From assembly GCF_015694725.1 (NCBI RefSeq), contig NZ_JADQDQ010000009.1, positions 1 to 64,000 on the forward strand: a DNA stretch of 64,000 nucleotides. Direction: 5' to 3'. A model generated the notes under the pieces. That model was not told the origin of the DNA. It saw only the letters and a program-made list of their open reading frames with translations, and made no database searches. The translations under genes and the position numbers were made by a program. Positions 8,009-18,530 of the stretch are shown here, piece after piece. Numbering within the stretch: position 1 is the stretch's first letter; every line of letters begins with the position of its first letter. This DNA comes from Hymenobacter jeongseonensis. GTDB taxonomy: Bacteria; Bacteroidota; Bacteroidia; Cytophagales; Hymenobacteraceae.

Positions 8009-10819
8009 GTGAAGAATGCTGACAACAACCTGACCCTACCAACCGACCCGACCGAACTGCGCGCTTTGGTCCTGGCCGAGCGCGCCCGCTGCCAGCAGGC
8101 CGAAGCCGATTTAGAAGGGTTTCGCAGCAAGAGCCGCATTCCCGAACTCAACCCCAACCCCATCATGCGGGTGAGTAGCTCCGGCGAATTGTTGTACGCC
8201 AACCCGTCGGCGGCCATGTTGGCCGGCGAATTGCGTGCGACAGGTCCTTCGCGCGTGCGGCCGCAGCTCATTCAGGCCGCCGCCCAAACGCTGCGCACGG
8301 GCGAACCCCTGGAACGGGAACTACAGGCCAACGGCCAGCATTTCCTACTATTTGCAGTGCCGGTGCCGGAAGAGGATTTTGCCATGCTGTACCTCACCAA
8401 CGTGACGGCCCGGCGCCAGGCCGAGCAGGAAACATTGGACCAGCGGGCATTTTACGAAACCATTCTGGCCCACCTGCCGGCCGTGGTGACGGTGCTCGAC
8501 CCCGACCAGCGCTACCGCTACCTCAACCCCTATTCGGAGCCCGATGCGGCGAAACGCCAAGCCCGCGTGGGCCTAAATTTTGCCGAGCACAGCGCCGCCA
8601 TTGGGCTGCCGCCCGCGCTGGCCGTGCGCCGCCGCCGCTTGTTCGACCGCGCCGTTACCACGCGCCAAGTGGTGAGTTGGGAAGAGCAATGGCCCGCCGC
8701 TAATGGCGAAATGGCCACCCATTGGCAGTGCTACTACCAACCGATATTTGGCGCCAGCGGGGTACTGCGCGAAGTAATGTGCTACGGGCTCGACAACACC
8801 GTGCGGCGGCAGGCCGAGGCGCGCTCCCGCCAAAGCGACGCGCAGGTGCTGGCCCAACAAACCTTTACCCAACTCGTCCTCGACCTAAACCCCAACCTCA
8901 TCTGGGTGCGCGATGCCGAAGGCCGCACCGTGTTTGAGAATGCCCAAATGAAGGCTTTCCGGAGCCTGGTGAGCGAAGTGGCCGGTGCCCCGACCATGGA
9001 AGCCGCCATGAGCAAGGAGGAACTCAAGGCCTCTACGCGCGCCGACCAGCAAGTGCTCGAAGATGGCCAGGCCCTCACCATTCAGATTTCCATGGTATTG
9101 GCCAATGGCGAAGAACGCTGGTTCCAGAGCGTGCGCTGCCCGTTGGTGCTCGCCGACGGCACGGCCCAGGTGCTGGGCGTGAGCACCGACATTACCGAAC
9201 TCAAAAAAGCCCAACAGGAAGCGGAAGCGTCGGCCACAGCTCGCGAAAACTTCCTGGCCAACATGAGTCACGAAATTCGCACGCCGCTCAACGGGGTGCT
9301 GGGGATGACCAGCTTGCTAGCCAAAACCGGCCTCAGCGAGCAGCAGCTCAACTACACCACCATCATTCAGCACTCCGGCCGCCACTTGCTCAACGTGGTG
9401 AACGACGTGCTCGACATGGCCAAAATCACTTCCGGCAAGCTGGATTTGGAGCAAGCCGCCTTCAACCTCTGCGATTCGATGGGCCACGCGGCCCAGCCCC
9501 TGGTGATGCAGGCGCAGGAGAAAGGCATTCGGGTGGTGGGCACGCTGCTGCGCGACTCCTGCCCACTGCCGTGGGTGCTCGGCGACTCCTACCGCCTGAA
9601 TCAGATTCTGATTAACCTGCTTTCGAACGCCATCAAGTTCACGCCCGCGGGCGGCACGGTGGCGGTGGGAGGCTATTTCGTGAGCGAAACCGAAGATACC
9701 CTCACCACCGAATTCCGCGTAACGGACAGCGGCATTGGCATTGCGGCCGATAAGCTGGAAAGCATCTTTCAGGAATTTACCCAAGCCTACGCCGACACCA
9801 CGCGGCAGTTTGGCGGCACGGGCTTGGGCCTGAGCATCAGCCGGGCGCTGGTGGCCCAAATGGGCGGCCGCCTCACGGTGCAAAGCCAGCAGGGCCAAGG
9901 CAGTTCGTTTTCGTTCGTGACCACGCTGCCCAAAGCCAGCCTCGAAGCGCGCCAGCGCGCCATGGCGCCCAGCGCGCCCATGCAGGAAGCGGCCGTGCGC
10001 GGCCGGCGCGTGCTGCTGGTGGAAGACAACCCCGTGAACCGCGAAGTGGCCAAGCTGCTGCTGGAAGGCCACGGCGTACTGGTCGACGAAGCCAACAGTG
10101 GCATCGAAGCCTTGGAGCTGTTTGAAGAGCGCCGCTACGATACCATTCTGATGGACATTCAGATGCCGGGCATGAACGGCTTGGAAGCCACTGCGCGTAT
10201 CCGGGCGCACTACGACGCCGTGCGGGCCGCCACGCCCATCCTGGCCCTCACGGCCAATGCCTTCCGGGCCGATGCCGAGAAATATGCCGCGGCCGGCATG
10301 AACGACACCCTGCCCAAGCCCTTCGACGAAGCCGAGCTGCTCAGCAAGCTGGCCGCCTTGATGGCCGGCGCGACGGCGCCCCCGACAGAAGCCGCTCCCG
10401 AAACGCCTCGGGCCGCGCCCGAGGCCACACCGGAACCCCAGCCGGAATCCATCGCCGAACCGGCACTGGCCAGCACCGACGAAGCCCCGCCCCTTTTCGA
10501 CCTGGCCCTGCTACACCAAACTGCCCACGGCAGCACGGTTTTCATGAACCGCATTTTGGCCTCGTTCCACACCAATACCCCCGGCAGCGTGGCCGAGCTG
10601 CGCCAGGCGCACCCGGCCGCTGACTGGCCGACTGCGGCCGCGTTGGCGCACAAATTACGGCCCTCGCTGCGCCTCTTGGGAGCCGTACGGATAGCTCCTT
10701 GGCTCGAAATCCTGGAAGCTGACGCCTCCACCACTGCGGAGCGGGCTGAAGCGACCCTGGAGCTAGCAGCTGGGCTCGAGGAGCTGCTGGCGGTGCTACC
10801 AAAGGAATTGTCGGCATAA
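8009..10819 (+). CDS. Hybrid sensor histidine kinase/response regulator with PAS domains, receiver and Hpt
   Basis: This 936-residue multi-domain phosphorelay kinase has no obvious membrane helix, so it is probably cytosolic. Three PAS-like regions (about residues 45-130, 150-260 and 285-400) precede a HisKA domain (NFLANMSHEIRTPLNG, His421) and a HATPase with N, G1 and G2 boxes (NQILINLLSNAIKF, GTGLGLSI). Then come a receiver domain (LVEDNP, Asp716 in LMDIQMPG), a Pro/Glu/Ala-rich linker and a C-terminal Hpt domain (His881 in AHKLRPSLRLLG). The start is GTG at 8009, 83 bp after rpoN. All phosphotransfer residues are present, so an internal His-Asp-His relay is expected. Signal and final target are unknown, and no partner regulator is adjacent. 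Confidence 0.93.
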   Translation: MKNADNNLTLPTDPTELRALVLAERARCQQAEADLEGFRSKSRIPELNPNPIMRVSSSGELLYANPSAAMLAGELRATGPSRVRPQLIQAAAQTLRTGEPLERELQANGQHFLLFAVPVPEEDFAMLYLTNVTARRQAEQETLDQRAFYETILAHLPAVVTVLDPDQRYRYLNPYSEPDAAKRQARVGLNFAEHSAAIGLPPALAVRRRRLFDRAVTTRQVVSWEEQWPAANGEMATHWQCYYQPIFGASGVLREVMCYGLDNTVRRQAEARSRQSDAQVLAQQTFTQLVLDLNPNLIWVRDAEGRTVFENAQMKAFRSLVSEVAGAPTMEAAMSKEELKASTRADQQVLEDGQALTIQISMVLANGEERWFQSVRCPLVLADGTAQVLGVSTDITELKKAQQEAEASATARENFLANMSHEIRTPLNGVLGMTSLLAKTGLSEQQLNYTTIIQHSGRHLLNVVNDVLDMAKITSGKLDLEQAAFNLCDSMGHAAQPLVMQAQEKGIRVVGTLLRDSCPLPWVLGDSYRLNQILINLLSNAIKFTPAGGTVAVGGYFVSETEDTLTTEFRVTDSGIGIAADKLESIFQEFTQAYADTTRQFGGTGLGLSISRALVAQMGGRLTVQSQQGQGSSFSFVTTLPKASLEARQRAMAPSAPMQEAAVRGRRVLLVEDNPVNREVAKLLLEGHGVLVDEANSGIEALELFEERRYDTILMDIQMPGMNGLEATARIRAHYDAVRAATPILALTANAFRADAEKYAAAGMNDTLPKPFDEAELLSKLAALMAGATAPPTEAAPETPRAAPEATPEPQPESIAEPALASTDEAPPLFDLALLHQTAHGSTVFMNRILASFHTNTPGSVAELRQAHPAADWPTAAALAHKLRPSLRLLGAVRIAPWLEILEADASTTAERAEATLELAAGLEELLAVLPKELSA

Positions 10820-10871
10820 TTTGCCGGACGTCGCTTGAATTAATGTGTTTGCCAGCCCAGGCTGGCGCCCA

Positions 10872-12974
10872 TTACCGCCGCCCCACGCGCCATTCGGCCG
10901 TCAGCTCGAAATACGGCAGCACCCGGCTGGTTTCGCGGGCCAAATCCAGGGCCGTGTAGCTGCTGCCGATGAAGGTACCGGAGCCGGTGGTGTACGTTGA
11001 AAACGTGCGTAGCCATTGCAGCCACACGCTCGCCGAAACGTTGAAGCCGGCGGTGGCGCGGCGCTCCACCGCCACTTCGGGACCGTGCTGGCGGGTGACG
11101 TTGTGCAGGAAAATAAGCGTCGTGGCCGGGCCCGTGGGGTCGTCCAGCAGCAGGGCTGCCCGGCCGTAGTTGCGCTGCTCCAGCAGGCGGTAGCCCAGGC
11201 GCAGGCTGGTGCTGCCGCGCAGGCCGGCCCAGCTCTGGCGCGCCCCCAGCGTGAAGTCGTGGGTGACGCTGGTATCGAGCGGGCTCTCCCGAAACTGGGC
11301 CCAGTTGAGCTGGCCCACCCGGTTTTCGCGGCGCACGTAGTCGGCCAGCAGCAGCAGGCGCGGCCGCAGCTGGTAGCTGATACTTTGGGTTTGTTCCAGC
11401 ACCCGGCTGGCGCGGTTGCGGGCCTGCTCGCTGGCACGGTCGCGCACCTGGTAGCTCACCCACAAGTGGTAGTAGGAACGGATGCTCAGCTTGCCCGGCG
11501 CCCAGGTGAAGCCCGGCTCCCAATGCAGCAGCCGGTCGGCGTAGTTTTCCGCGCTCAGGCCCGCCCGGATGAACACCGTTTGGCGGTACTCCCCGGCCAC
11601 GCCCAGCGTGGTGCGAAAGGCCCCGGCCCAGCGGCCGGTCCAGGTGAGGCGGGCCATGTGCTGGGCTTCGTCGCGGGTTTGCTGGTTGTCTTTGCTGGGC
11701 GCATCCACCCGCAGCAACTGGGCCGAGCCCAGCAGCGCCAGGGCGTGGCGGGCCGTGGGCAGCCAGGTGAGCGTGCTTTGCCAGAGCGTGGTTTGCTCGG
11801 TGATGTCCTTCACCTGCTCCCGGGCCAGAGCCGTGGCCAGGCGGGCCACGCTCAGGTTGCGCGAGTTGTCGAGGTAGTAGGCCCGGGTTCGTTCGCGGTA
11901 GCTGAAGGCTACTGTGGCTTGCAGCTGCGGGCGCGCATAGCGCAATTCCTGGCGCGTATCCAGTTCGCGCTGGCGGTAGCCCACGTCCTGCAGCGTGTCG
12001 GCCGCATCGGCTTGCCGCCGGTATAAGAAAGCGCGGGTGGGCAGCAGCACGCTGTTGTCGGAGCGCAGGGTAGTGAAAGCGTTGATGCGGTACGAAGCGC
12101 CTGCCTGCGCTGCCACCGTATCGGACTGAATGCGCTGCACCGAGCCCAGCAGGTAGTCTTCGGCGCAGTTGGTGCGGTAACCCAGCCGGCCCTGCACCGT
12201 GAGCGGCGCATTGGGCAAAAAGGCCTGTTCGCCGATGGCTTCGGCCACGAGGCGCTGCATGGTGCGCGGCCCCAGCACCGCGCGCGTGCCCAGCACGCGC
12301 ACGGCCAGCGGCGGCGCAGCAGGGCCATTGGCAAAGTAAATGGCGGCTGCATCGAAGCCATAGGCCACGCCGGCATCGTCGCGGCCGTTGCGGCGGTCGG
12401 TGGCCAGACCGCCGAGCACGGTGAGGCGCATTTGGGAAAGCGAGTCGGTGGCGTGGCCGGGGCGCAGGCGGCGCTGGTAGCCCAGCCGGCCCAGCCACAA
12501 GCCGCTGCGGGTGCCGTTGGCGCGGCTTTGATCGTAGTGAATCTGCTGGCCCAACTGCCAGTGGTTGGCAGCATCCAGCGTGAAGACGTGGGCGACGTCG
12601 GCCCCGTAATCTTCCCGTACAAAAGGCGGCGTGCCCCGCGAGTCGTAAATCATGTCGGTGCCCAGGCGGTAGCGCAGCTGCTGGCGCGGCCCCAACCGCA
12701 GGTAGCCGCGCGCGCCCGTGGTTTGCACAAACGTGCTCAGGCCCACGCGCCGGGCCCGCGCCACCAGTAGCAGCGCGGTATCGGCCACAGCCGGCTGCAG
12801 GCCACTGAATACCGGGCCAAATGGCGTGGCCCCTACCAGCACCTGGGCCCGCCCCGGCAACCCGCCCAGCAGCAGCAACAGTAGCAATATTCCCGGCTTG
12901 CCTGCGCGCCGGCAGTGGAGCGGGCGTGGTGCCAACCTTTTGCCCAAAAGCACCGATAACCACTGAATTATCAC
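10872..12974 (-). CDS. Predicted outer-membrane beta-barrel protein, function unknown
   Basis: This 700-residue protein has a long basic N-terminus leading to a signal peptide (ILLLLLLLGGLPGRAQ). The rest alternates aromatic and polar strands, as in large outer-membrane barrels (for example YHLWVSYQVRD and LRLGYRLLEQRNYG), and ends in ELTAEWRVGRR. I cannot assign a named family. It starts with GTG at 12974; a GTG start with a long basic lead is unusual, and an internal start nearer the signal peptide is possible. A 707-residue open frame overlaps it in another register but is Pro/Arg/Ala-rich low-complexity shadow. It is convergent with the hybrid kinase gene and stands alone. Confidence 0.8.
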   Translation of the reverse strand: MIIQWLSVLLGKRLAPRPLHCRRAGKPGILLLLLLLGGLPGRAQVLVGATPFGPVFSGLQPAVADTALLLVARARRVGLSTFVQTTGARGYLRLGPRQQLRYRLGTDMIYDSRGTPPFVREDYGADVAHVFTLDAANHWQLGQQIHYDQSRANGTRSGLWLGRLGYQRRLRPGHATDSLSQMRLTVLGGLATDRRNGRDDAGVAYGFDAAAIYFANGPAAPPLAVRVLGTRAVLGPRTMQRLVAEAIGEQAFLPNAPLTVQGRLGYRTNCAEDYLLGSVQRIQSDTVAAQAGASYRINAFTTLRSDNSVLLPTRAFLYRRQADAADTLQDVGYRQRELDTRQELRYARPQLQATVAFSYRERTRAYYLDNSRNLSVARLATALAREQVKDITEQTTLWQSTLTWLPTARHALALLGSAQLLRVDAPSKDNQQTRDEAQHMARLTWTGRWAGAFRTTLGVAGEYRQTVFIRAGLSAENYADRLLHWEPGFTWAPGKLSIRSYYHLWVSYQVRDRASEQARNRASRVLEQTQSISYQLRPRLLLLADYVRRENRVGQLNWAQFRESPLDTSVTHDFTLGARQSWAGLRGSTSLRLGYRLLEQRNYGRAALLLDDPTGPATTLIFLHNVTRQHGPEVAVERRATAGFNVSASVWLQWLRTFSTYTTGSGTFIGSSYTALDLARETSRVLPYFELTAEWRVGRR

Positions 12975-13159
12975 GGACTAACGGCTCCGTTTTTGTAAGT
13001 TCACAGAGCCACGCCGGGAAGGTAATGCATGAGCCGGTGTGGATTGGGAAATAGTTTTTCGTTAGGTTAGCTGTAAATAAAGCCGCTTGGGCCCGCTACT
13101 GTGCTTTTGCAATGGTTAGGGCGTGCCCTGCAGGTTTTGCTTTTTCTGCTATTCGTTCT

Positions 13160-15265
13160 ATGATTAATTCTTTTGTGTTCCGCCTTTTGGCTCTCAGCCC
13201 GGTGGTTATGTTGCTACTCGCCGCACCAGCTGCTCAGGCCCAAAGGGTGCTATGGGCAGCCCGCGTGGTAGATGTTTCCTCGCAAAAAGCCGAAGGCAAG
13301 GCCGCGTTTGCGCCCTCCCAGGTATTGGGCACGCCCAATGCGTTGCCGCTGGGGCAAATCAGCAACGACGCTTGGATTCCGAAGAAGGAAGGTGCCAACG
13401 AATTCATTGAAGTCCGGTTTGCCCGGTCCATTGCAGCCCAGCAAGTAACCATTGTCGAAAACTTCAACCCCGGCTCCATTACCAAGGTCGAGCTGGTGGA
13501 CACCAAGGGGGCCAAGCACGAGGTGTATTCCAACGCCACGCCAGGCCCCATCCCGGAGCCTTTTCGCACGCTTGAAATCCGGTTTCCGGTGGCCGAATAC
13601 CGCACCCTGGGCGTGATAGTGCGCATGAACACCGGCAAGGTGGAAGGCGTGAATCAGATTGACGCCATCGGCGTTGCCGACGTGGCTTCCACCATGGTAA
13701 AACAGGCATTTGATGCCCCCAAAGGCGCCGATGCGGTGCTGTCCACGCAGTTCGACTCGTCGCTGGTGAACTTGGGGCCGAACGTGAACACGCGCTACGT
13801 GGACACGCACCCGGTTATTTCGCCCGACGGCCGCACGCTCTACTTTGCCCGGCAAAACCACCCCGGCAACGTGGGCGGCGTGCGCGACCCGCAGGACATT
13901 TGGATTTCCCGCCTCGTTTCGGGCAAGAACAAAACCTGGGGCCCGGCCCGCAACATGGCCGAGCCCAGCAACACCCCCGAAGACCCCAACGGTCTGGCGT
14001 CGGTATCGGCCAACGGCCAGTCGGCGCTACTCATCGGCGTGTACGAAGACGGCCTGATGCAGCCCAAAGGTTTCAGCATGAGCCGCCGCTCGGCCATTGG
14101 CTGGAGCAAACCTCAAAAAGTGCAGATTGACGACTACTACAATAAAGACCCCGAGCACATTGATGCCTGCCTGGCCACTTCGGGCAAGGCCCTGCTCATG
14201 GCCGTGGAGCGCAACGACGGCATCGGTAGTCAGGACATTTACGTCAGCTTTCCGAAGCCCGACAAGCTGCCGGGCGCCATGGCCGACCCCAAAAAACAGG
14301 TGGAGTGGACCAAACCGCTGAACCTGGGCCGGAACGTAAATACCGACAAAGCCGATTTTGCGCCCTTCCTCGCCGCCGACGAGAAGACTTTGTACTTTGC
14401 TAGCGAAGGCCGCGGGGGCTACGGCAAGTCTGACATTTTCTACTGCAAACGCCTCGACGACACTTGGACCAACTGGAGCCCGCCCCGCAACCTTGGCCCC
14501 GTGGTGAACTCGCCCGACTTTGATGCCTACTACACCGTATCGGCGGCCGGCCAGGATGCCTACCTTGTGTCGTCGCGCAATGGCACGGATGGCTCCAAGG
14601 ACATCTTCCGCATCTCGTTGGCTCCCGCCTTCCAGCCCGAAGTGGTGACGCTGGTAACCGGCCGCGTGCTGGATGTGAACACCAAAAAGCCCATCCGGGC
14701 CATTATTCACTACGAAAACCTGCTCACGGGTGAGGAAATCGGCGTGACCGAAACCGACCCGCGCGACGGTTCTTACACCATTGTGCTGCCCAGCGGCGTG
14801 CAGTACGGCTACCGCGCCGAAGCCGTCGGCTACATCGCCGAAAACGCCAACCTCGACGTGACGGCCAAGGAGAAATACTCCGAGCAGAAGGAAGACCTGT
14901 TCCTCGTGCCCTTCAACGTGGGCCAGACCGTGAAGCTGAACAACATCTTCTTCCAGCAGAGCAAGTACTACCTGAACACCAATTCTTACCCTGAGCTGGC
15001 GCGCCTCATCCGCATCATGAAAGAGTATCCTTCGTTGGAAATTAAAATTTCCGGCCACACCGACAACCAGGGCGACCCCGCCCTGAACCTCAAGCTGAGC
15101 CAGGACCGGGTGAACGAGGTGAAGAAATACCTCAGCAGCCACGGCATCAACGGCGGCCGCATCACCACCGAAGGCTTCGGCGGCAGCAAGCCCATCGCCA
15201 GCAACGACCAGGAAGAAACCCGCTCCAAAAACCGGCGCGTGGAGTTCACCATCACGAAAAAATAA
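13160..15265 (+). CDS. OmpA-family protein with PD40 repeats and a carboxypeptidase-type regulatory domain
   Basis: This 701-residue protein carries a signal peptide ending AAPAAQAQ (residue 28). An N-terminal sandwich-like region (about 30-190) is followed by WD40-like PD40 beta-propeller repeats (SPDGRTLYFAR, ADEKTLYFASEGRGG, SSRNGTDGSKDIFRIS). A CarboxypepD_reg-like domain begins near residue 499 (VTGRVLDVNTKKPI), and a C-terminal OmpA peptidoglycan-binding domain spans about 593-700 (KISGHTDNQGD, LSQDRVNEVKKYL, KNRRVEFTI). This order resembles PorE-type and other Bacteroidota envelope proteins that tether outer-membrane complexes to peptidoglycan, but no TPR region is seen. The frame opens at 13112; ATG 13160 begins the natural signal peptide. 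A strong terminator follows. Confidence 0.9.
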   Translation: MINSFVFRLLALSPVVMLLLAAPAAQAQRVLWAARVVDVSSQKAEGKAAFAPSQVLGTPNALPLGQISNDAWIPKKEGANEFIEVRFARSIAAQQVTIVENFNPGSITKVELVDTKGAKHEVYSNATPGPIPEPFRTLEIRFPVAEYRTLGVIVRMNTGKVEGVNQIDAIGVADVASTMVKQAFDAPKGADAVLSTQFDSSLVNLGPNVNTRYVDTHPVISPDGRTLYFARQNHPGNVGGVRDPQDIWISRLVSGKNKTWGPARNMAEPSNTPEDPNGLASVSANGQSALLIGVYEDGLMQPKGFSMSRRSAIGWSKPQKVQIDDYYNKDPEHIDACLATSGKALLMAVERNDGIGSQDIYVSFPKPDKLPGAMADPKKQVEWTKPLNLGRNVNTDKADFAPFLAADEKTLYFASEGRGGYGKSDIFYCKRLDDTWTNWSPPRNLGPVVNSPDFDAYYTVSAAGQDAYLVSSRNGTDGSKDIFRISLAPAFQPEVVTLVTGRVLDVNTKKPIRAIIHYENLLTGEEIGVTETDPRDGSYTIVLPSGVQYGYRAEAVGYIAENANLDVTAKEKYSEQKEDLFLVPFNVGQTVKLNNIFFQQSKYYLNTNSYPELARLIRIMKEYPSLEIKISGHTDNQGDPALNLKLSQDRVNEVKKYLSSHGINGGRITTEGFGGSKPIASNDQEETRSKNRRVEFTITKK

Positions 15266-15315
15266 CCGACACCACAACCCGTGCGGCGGCTGATTGGCCC
15301 ACCTTAACACTCAAC

Positions 15316-15350
15316 AAAAAAGCCCCTTGCATGCAGCAAGGGGCTTTTTT
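15316..15350. terminator. Bidirectional terminator between the OmpA-family gene and floA
   Basis: A perfect 15-bp stem (15316-15330 with 15336-15350) with a 5-nt loop, flanked by A6 and T6. Confidence 0.95.
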
Positions 15351-15392
15351 GTTGTTGGCTCGACGGGGCATCCTGCCAGTAAAAGACAGTAA

Positions 15393-16388
15393 TCAGGGCG
15401 TGATATTGCTGGAGCCGGGCTTCACGTTGCCGCTGCCGCCGGGGTTGGCAATGGAATCACGCATGTCGGTATCGGCCTGCACGTTGCGCATTTTGTAATA
15501 ATCCATCACGCCCAGATTGCCGCTGCGGAAGGCGTCGGCGATGGCCTTGGGGATTTCGGCTTCGGCTTCTACCACGCGGGCCTTAGCTTCCTGGGTTTTG
15601 GCGCGGTTTTCCTGCTCCACGGCCACGGCCATGGCGCGGCGCTCTTCGGCACGGGCTTCAGCCACGCGTAAGTCGGCGGCGGCTTGGTCCATTTGCAGCT
15701 TGGCGCCGATGTTCTCTCCGATGTCGACGTCGGCGATGTCGATGGATAGAATCTCGAAGGCCGTGCCCGCATCCAAGCCTTTGGAGAGCACGAGTTTGGA
15801 AATCTTATCGGGGTTTTCCAGCACCTCTTTGTGCGACTTCGAGGAGCCGATGCTCGTCACGATGCCCTCGCCCACCCGGGCCAAGATGGTTTCTTCGCCG
15901 GCTCCACCCACGAGTTGGGCAATGTTGGCCCGCACCGTAACGCGGGCAATAACGATGAGTTGAATGCCGTCCTGCGACACGGCCGCCACGTTGGGCGTGT
16001 TAATCACCTTGGGGTTCACGCTGGTGGTGACGGCCTCGAACACGTTTCGGCCCGCCAAGTCGATGGCGGTGGCTTGCTTAAACGTGAGGGGAATGTTGGC
16101 CTTATCGGCCGAAATCAGCGCTTTGATGACGCTGGGCACATTGCCGCCGGCCAAGAAGTGGGTCTCCAAGTCGTTGGCCGTGAGTTGTAAGCCGGCTTTG
16201 GTGGAAGTAATCAGCGAATTGACAATCAGGGACGGCGGCACCTTCCGGACGCGCATGAAAGCCAGCTGAAACAAGCTTACCCGTACTCCCGAGAAAATAG
16301 CCGTGACCCACAGGCTAATGGGGAAAAAATACAGGAACACCAGCAGCACAACCGCTGCAACGGCTACAGGGAATATAGGAAAATTCAT
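15393..16388 (-). CDS. floA: Flotillin-like protein FloA (SPFH family)
   Basis: This 331-residue protein, of the usual FloA/YqfA length, has an N-terminal hydrophobic hairpin ([20 protein letters not shown]). The following SPFH-like region contains [13 protein letters not shown] and [22 protein letters not shown], then an Ala/Glu-rich segment ([21 protein letters not shown]) typical of flotillins. It scaffolds functional membrane microdomains. The frame runs upstream to 16667, but that extension is Arg/Cys/Trp-rich and unlike the family; ATG 16388 gives the expected MNFPIFPV start. The NfeD-like gene lies 91 bp upstream on the same strand, the standard operon partner. Confidence 0.95.
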   Translation of the reverse strand: MNFPIFPVAVAAVVLLVFLYFFPISLWVTAIFSGVRVSLFQLAFMRVRKVPPSLIVNSLITSTKAGLQLTANDLETHFLAGGNVPSVIKALISADKANIPLTFKQATAIDLAGRNVFEAVTTSVNPKVINTPNVAAVSQDGIQLIVIARVTVRANIAQLVGGAGEETILARVGEGIVTSIGSSKSHKEVLENPDKISKLVLSKGLDAGTAFEILSIDIADVDIGENIGAKLQMDQAAADLRVAEARAEERRAMAVAVEQENRAKTQEAKARVVEAEAEIPKAIADAFRSGNLGVMDYYKMRNVQADTDMRDSIANPGGSGNVKPGSSNITP

Positions 16389-16479
16389 GCCGTAAGGTAA
16401 TGAGGAATTCTGCACTGCATCGAGCACATACCAACTTGTACCACCCTTCTTGTAATCAGAAACCCATGGTGCAGCGCCT

Positions 16480-16944
16480 CTATGCAGCCGCCACCACAAT
16501 GCGGTTTTGCTCGATGGCCAGCACGCGCACGTCGCTGCCCGCGGCCACAAACTCGCCCCGCGTAACCACTTCCCGCCGCTCGGCGCCAAAAAGCACGGTG
16601 CCCGCCGGCCGCAGCGCCGATAACGTGCGGCCCAAGGTACCGGGCGGCATGTCGGCGCGCCGCACATCGTCCACGGAGGCGTTGTTGACGCTGGTCAGGG
16701 CCACCCGCGACAGGTTTTTGGGCCGCAACCCCACGTAGACAATCAACCCGGCCACCAGCGCCACGGTCACCAGCGCGTAGTGGCCCAGGGGCGTGCCCAA
16801 GTCGCGGTAGCCCATCCAGATGCCCACCGCCAGCAGCACAAACCCGACCAGGCCCACCACCGTGGTGCCGGGAATAAAAATCACCTCCGCTGCCAGAAAC
16901 AGCAGTCCAAACAAGAGCAGCATCGCAATAGAAAGCCAGGGCAT
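16480..16944 (-). CDS. NfeD-family membrane protein, partner of FloA
   Basis: At 154 residues this is a short NfeD without the N-terminal protease domain. Membrane segments lie near residues 5-22, 28-45 and 55-72. A soluble C-terminal OB-fold follows ([44 protein letters not shown]). NfeD proteins associate with flotillins or stomatins in the membrane. It lies 91 bp upstream of floA, same strand. A 15-bp palindrome separates it from proS upstream. Confidence 0.9.
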   Translation of the reverse strand: MPWLSIAMLLLFGLLFLAAEVIFIPGTTVVGLVGFVLLAVGIWMGYRDLGTPLGHYALVTVALVAGLIVYVGLRPKNLSRVALTSVNNASVDDVRRADMPPGTLGRTLSALRPAGTVLFGAERREVVTRGEFVAAGSDVRVLAIEQNRIVVAAA

Positions 16945-16994
16945 GGTCGGAAGGATTTAGGGGAAACGGTACGGAAATATACTACGGCAAGAAA

Positions 16995-17035
16995 GCAAAA
17001 CGTCATGCTTCGACTCGCGCAGCATGACGTTTTGC
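16995..17035. repeat. Palindrome A1: solo hairpin with family A ends
   Basis: A perfect 15-bp inverted repeat (16995-17009 with 17021-17035) with an 11-nt loop. Its inner arms carry CGTCATGCT/AGCATGACG, the ends of the longer family A elements elsewhere in the window. It lies 19 bp downstream of the proS stop and may also serve as that gene's mRNA 3' hairpin. Confidence 0.8.
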
Positions 17036-17054
17036 CTCCATTCAGAAACGATTA

Positions 17055-18530
17055 TCAATACGCTCGGGCGAAGTAGGCGCGGCGGACGCTGGGCTGGCCC
17101 GTCACCATGCAAACACCGTCCTCGTCGGGCTCGTTCAGGGCTAGGCAGCGCACGGTGGCTTTGGTTTCGGTCTTGATGCGCTCCTCGGTTTCGGAGGTGC
17201 CGTCGTAGTGCGCCAGCACGAAACCAGCTTCGTTGTCCAGTACCCGCTTGAACTCGTCGTAACTGTCGACGCGGGTGGTGTGGGTTTCGCGGAATTTCTT
17301 GGCTTTCTGGTAAATATTCACCTGAATATCATTGAGCAGTTGGTCCACACTGGCCACAATGTCGGCTAGCGGCAGGCTCATTTTCTCCTTGGTGTCGCGG
17401 CGGGCTACCTCCACGGTCCCGGCGTCCAGGTCGCGGGCGCCGATGGCTAAGCGCACGGGCACGCCCTTCATTTCCCACTCGGCAAACTTGAAGCCGGGCC
17501 GCTCGGTGTCGCGGCTGTCCACCTTCACCGCAATGCCGCGGGCAATGAAACCCTGCTGAATGGGCCGAATGCGCTCCAACAGCGCGTCGAGCTCACCCGA
17601 CTTATAAATCGGCACGATGACCACTTGGATTGGCGCCAATTTGGGCGGTAGCACTAGGCCTTCGTCGTCGGAATGCGCCATCACGAGGGCGCCCATCAGG
17701 CGGGTGCTCACGCCCCAGCTGGTGCCCCACACGTGCTCCAGGCCACCTTCTTTGGTAGCGAAGGTGACGTCGAACGCCTTGGCGAAGTTCTGGCCCAGGA
17801 AGTGGCTGGTGCCGGCTTGCAGTGCCTTGCCGTCCTGCATCAGTGCTTCAATGCAATAGGTGTCTTCGGCACCGGCGAACCGCTCGTTGGGCGTTTTCAC
17901 GCCTTTTACCACGGGCAGGGCCATGTGCTCTTCGGCAAATTCGGCGTACACGTCGAGCATCTGGCGGGTTTCGGCCACGGCCTCCTCGGCGGTGGCGTGG
18001 GCGGTGTGGCCCTCCTGCCACAGAAACTCGGCGGTGCGCAGAAACAGACGGGTGCGCATTTCCCAGCGCACCACGTTGGCCCACTGGTTAATGAGCAGCG
18101 GCAGGTCGCGGTAGCTCTGCACCCAGTTTTTGTAAGTACTCCAGATGATGGCCTCTGAGGTAGGGCGCACAATGAGTTCTTCTTCCAGTTTGGCGTTGGG
18201 GTCCACGCGCAACTTGCCGGGGTTGTCGGGGTCGGTTTGCAGGCGGTAGTGCGTTACCACGGCGCACTCCTTGGCGAAGCCTTCGGCGTTTTTTTCCTCG
18301 GCTTCGAACAAGCTTTTGGGTACGAAGAGCGGGAAGTAGGCGTTTTCGTGGCCGGTGCGCTTGAACATATCGTCGAGTTGGCGCTGCATTTTTTCCCAAA
18401 TGGCGTAGCCATAGGGCTTGATAACCATGCAGCCGCGCACGGCCGAGTTTTCGGCCAGCCCGGCACGCTTCACTAACTCATTGTACCAAAGCGAATAATC
18501 TTCTTGGCGGGTAGGCAACTTTTTGCTCAT
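17055..18530 (-). CDS. proS: Prolyl-tRNA synthetase, archaeal/eukaryotic type
   Basis: This 491-residue class II synthetase charges tRNA-Pro. It is the shorter form without the bacterial editing insertion. Motif 2 is [19 protein letters not shown]; the HSD- and GTSH-type segments ([20 protein letters not shown]) are present, followed by an anticodon-binding domain and a C-terminal domain ending in ARAY. Two in-frame ATGs are close (18539 and 18530); I chose 18530 ([19 protein letters not shown]) because it matches the usual N-terminus. It heads the proS, NfeD-like, floA strand group, with a palindrome after the stop. Confidence 0.96.
   Translation of the reverse strand: MSKKLPTRQEDYSLWYNELVKRAGLAENSAVRGCMVIKPYGYAIWEKMQRQLDDMFKRTGHENAYFPLFVPKSLFEAEEKNAEGFAKECAVVTHYRLQTDPDNPGKLRVDPNAKLEEELIVRPTSEAIIWSTYKNWVQSYRDLPLLINQWANVVRWEMRTRLFLRTAEFLWQEGHTAHATAEEAVAETRQMLDVYAEFAEEHMALPVVKGVKTPNERFAGAEDTYCIEALMQDGKALQAGTSHFLGQNFAKAFDVTFATKEGGLEHVWGTSWGVSTRLMGALVMAHSDDEGLVLPPKLAPIQVVIVPIYKSGELDALLERIRPIQQGFIARGIAVKVDSRDTERPGFKFAEWEMKGVPVRLAIGARDLDAGTVEVARRDTKEKMSLPLADIVASVDQLLNDIQVNIYQKAKKFRETHTTRVDSYDEFKRVLDNEAGFVLAHYDGTSETEERIKTETKATVRCLALNEPDEDGVCMVTGQPSVRRAYFARAY

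Noticed and set aside
10840-12963. A 707-codon minus-strand frame overlapping the barrel-protein gene
   Set aside because: It is Pro/Arg/Ala/Gly-rich with no hydrophobic signal or domain. The overlapping 700-residue frame has a signal peptide and barrel-like strands.
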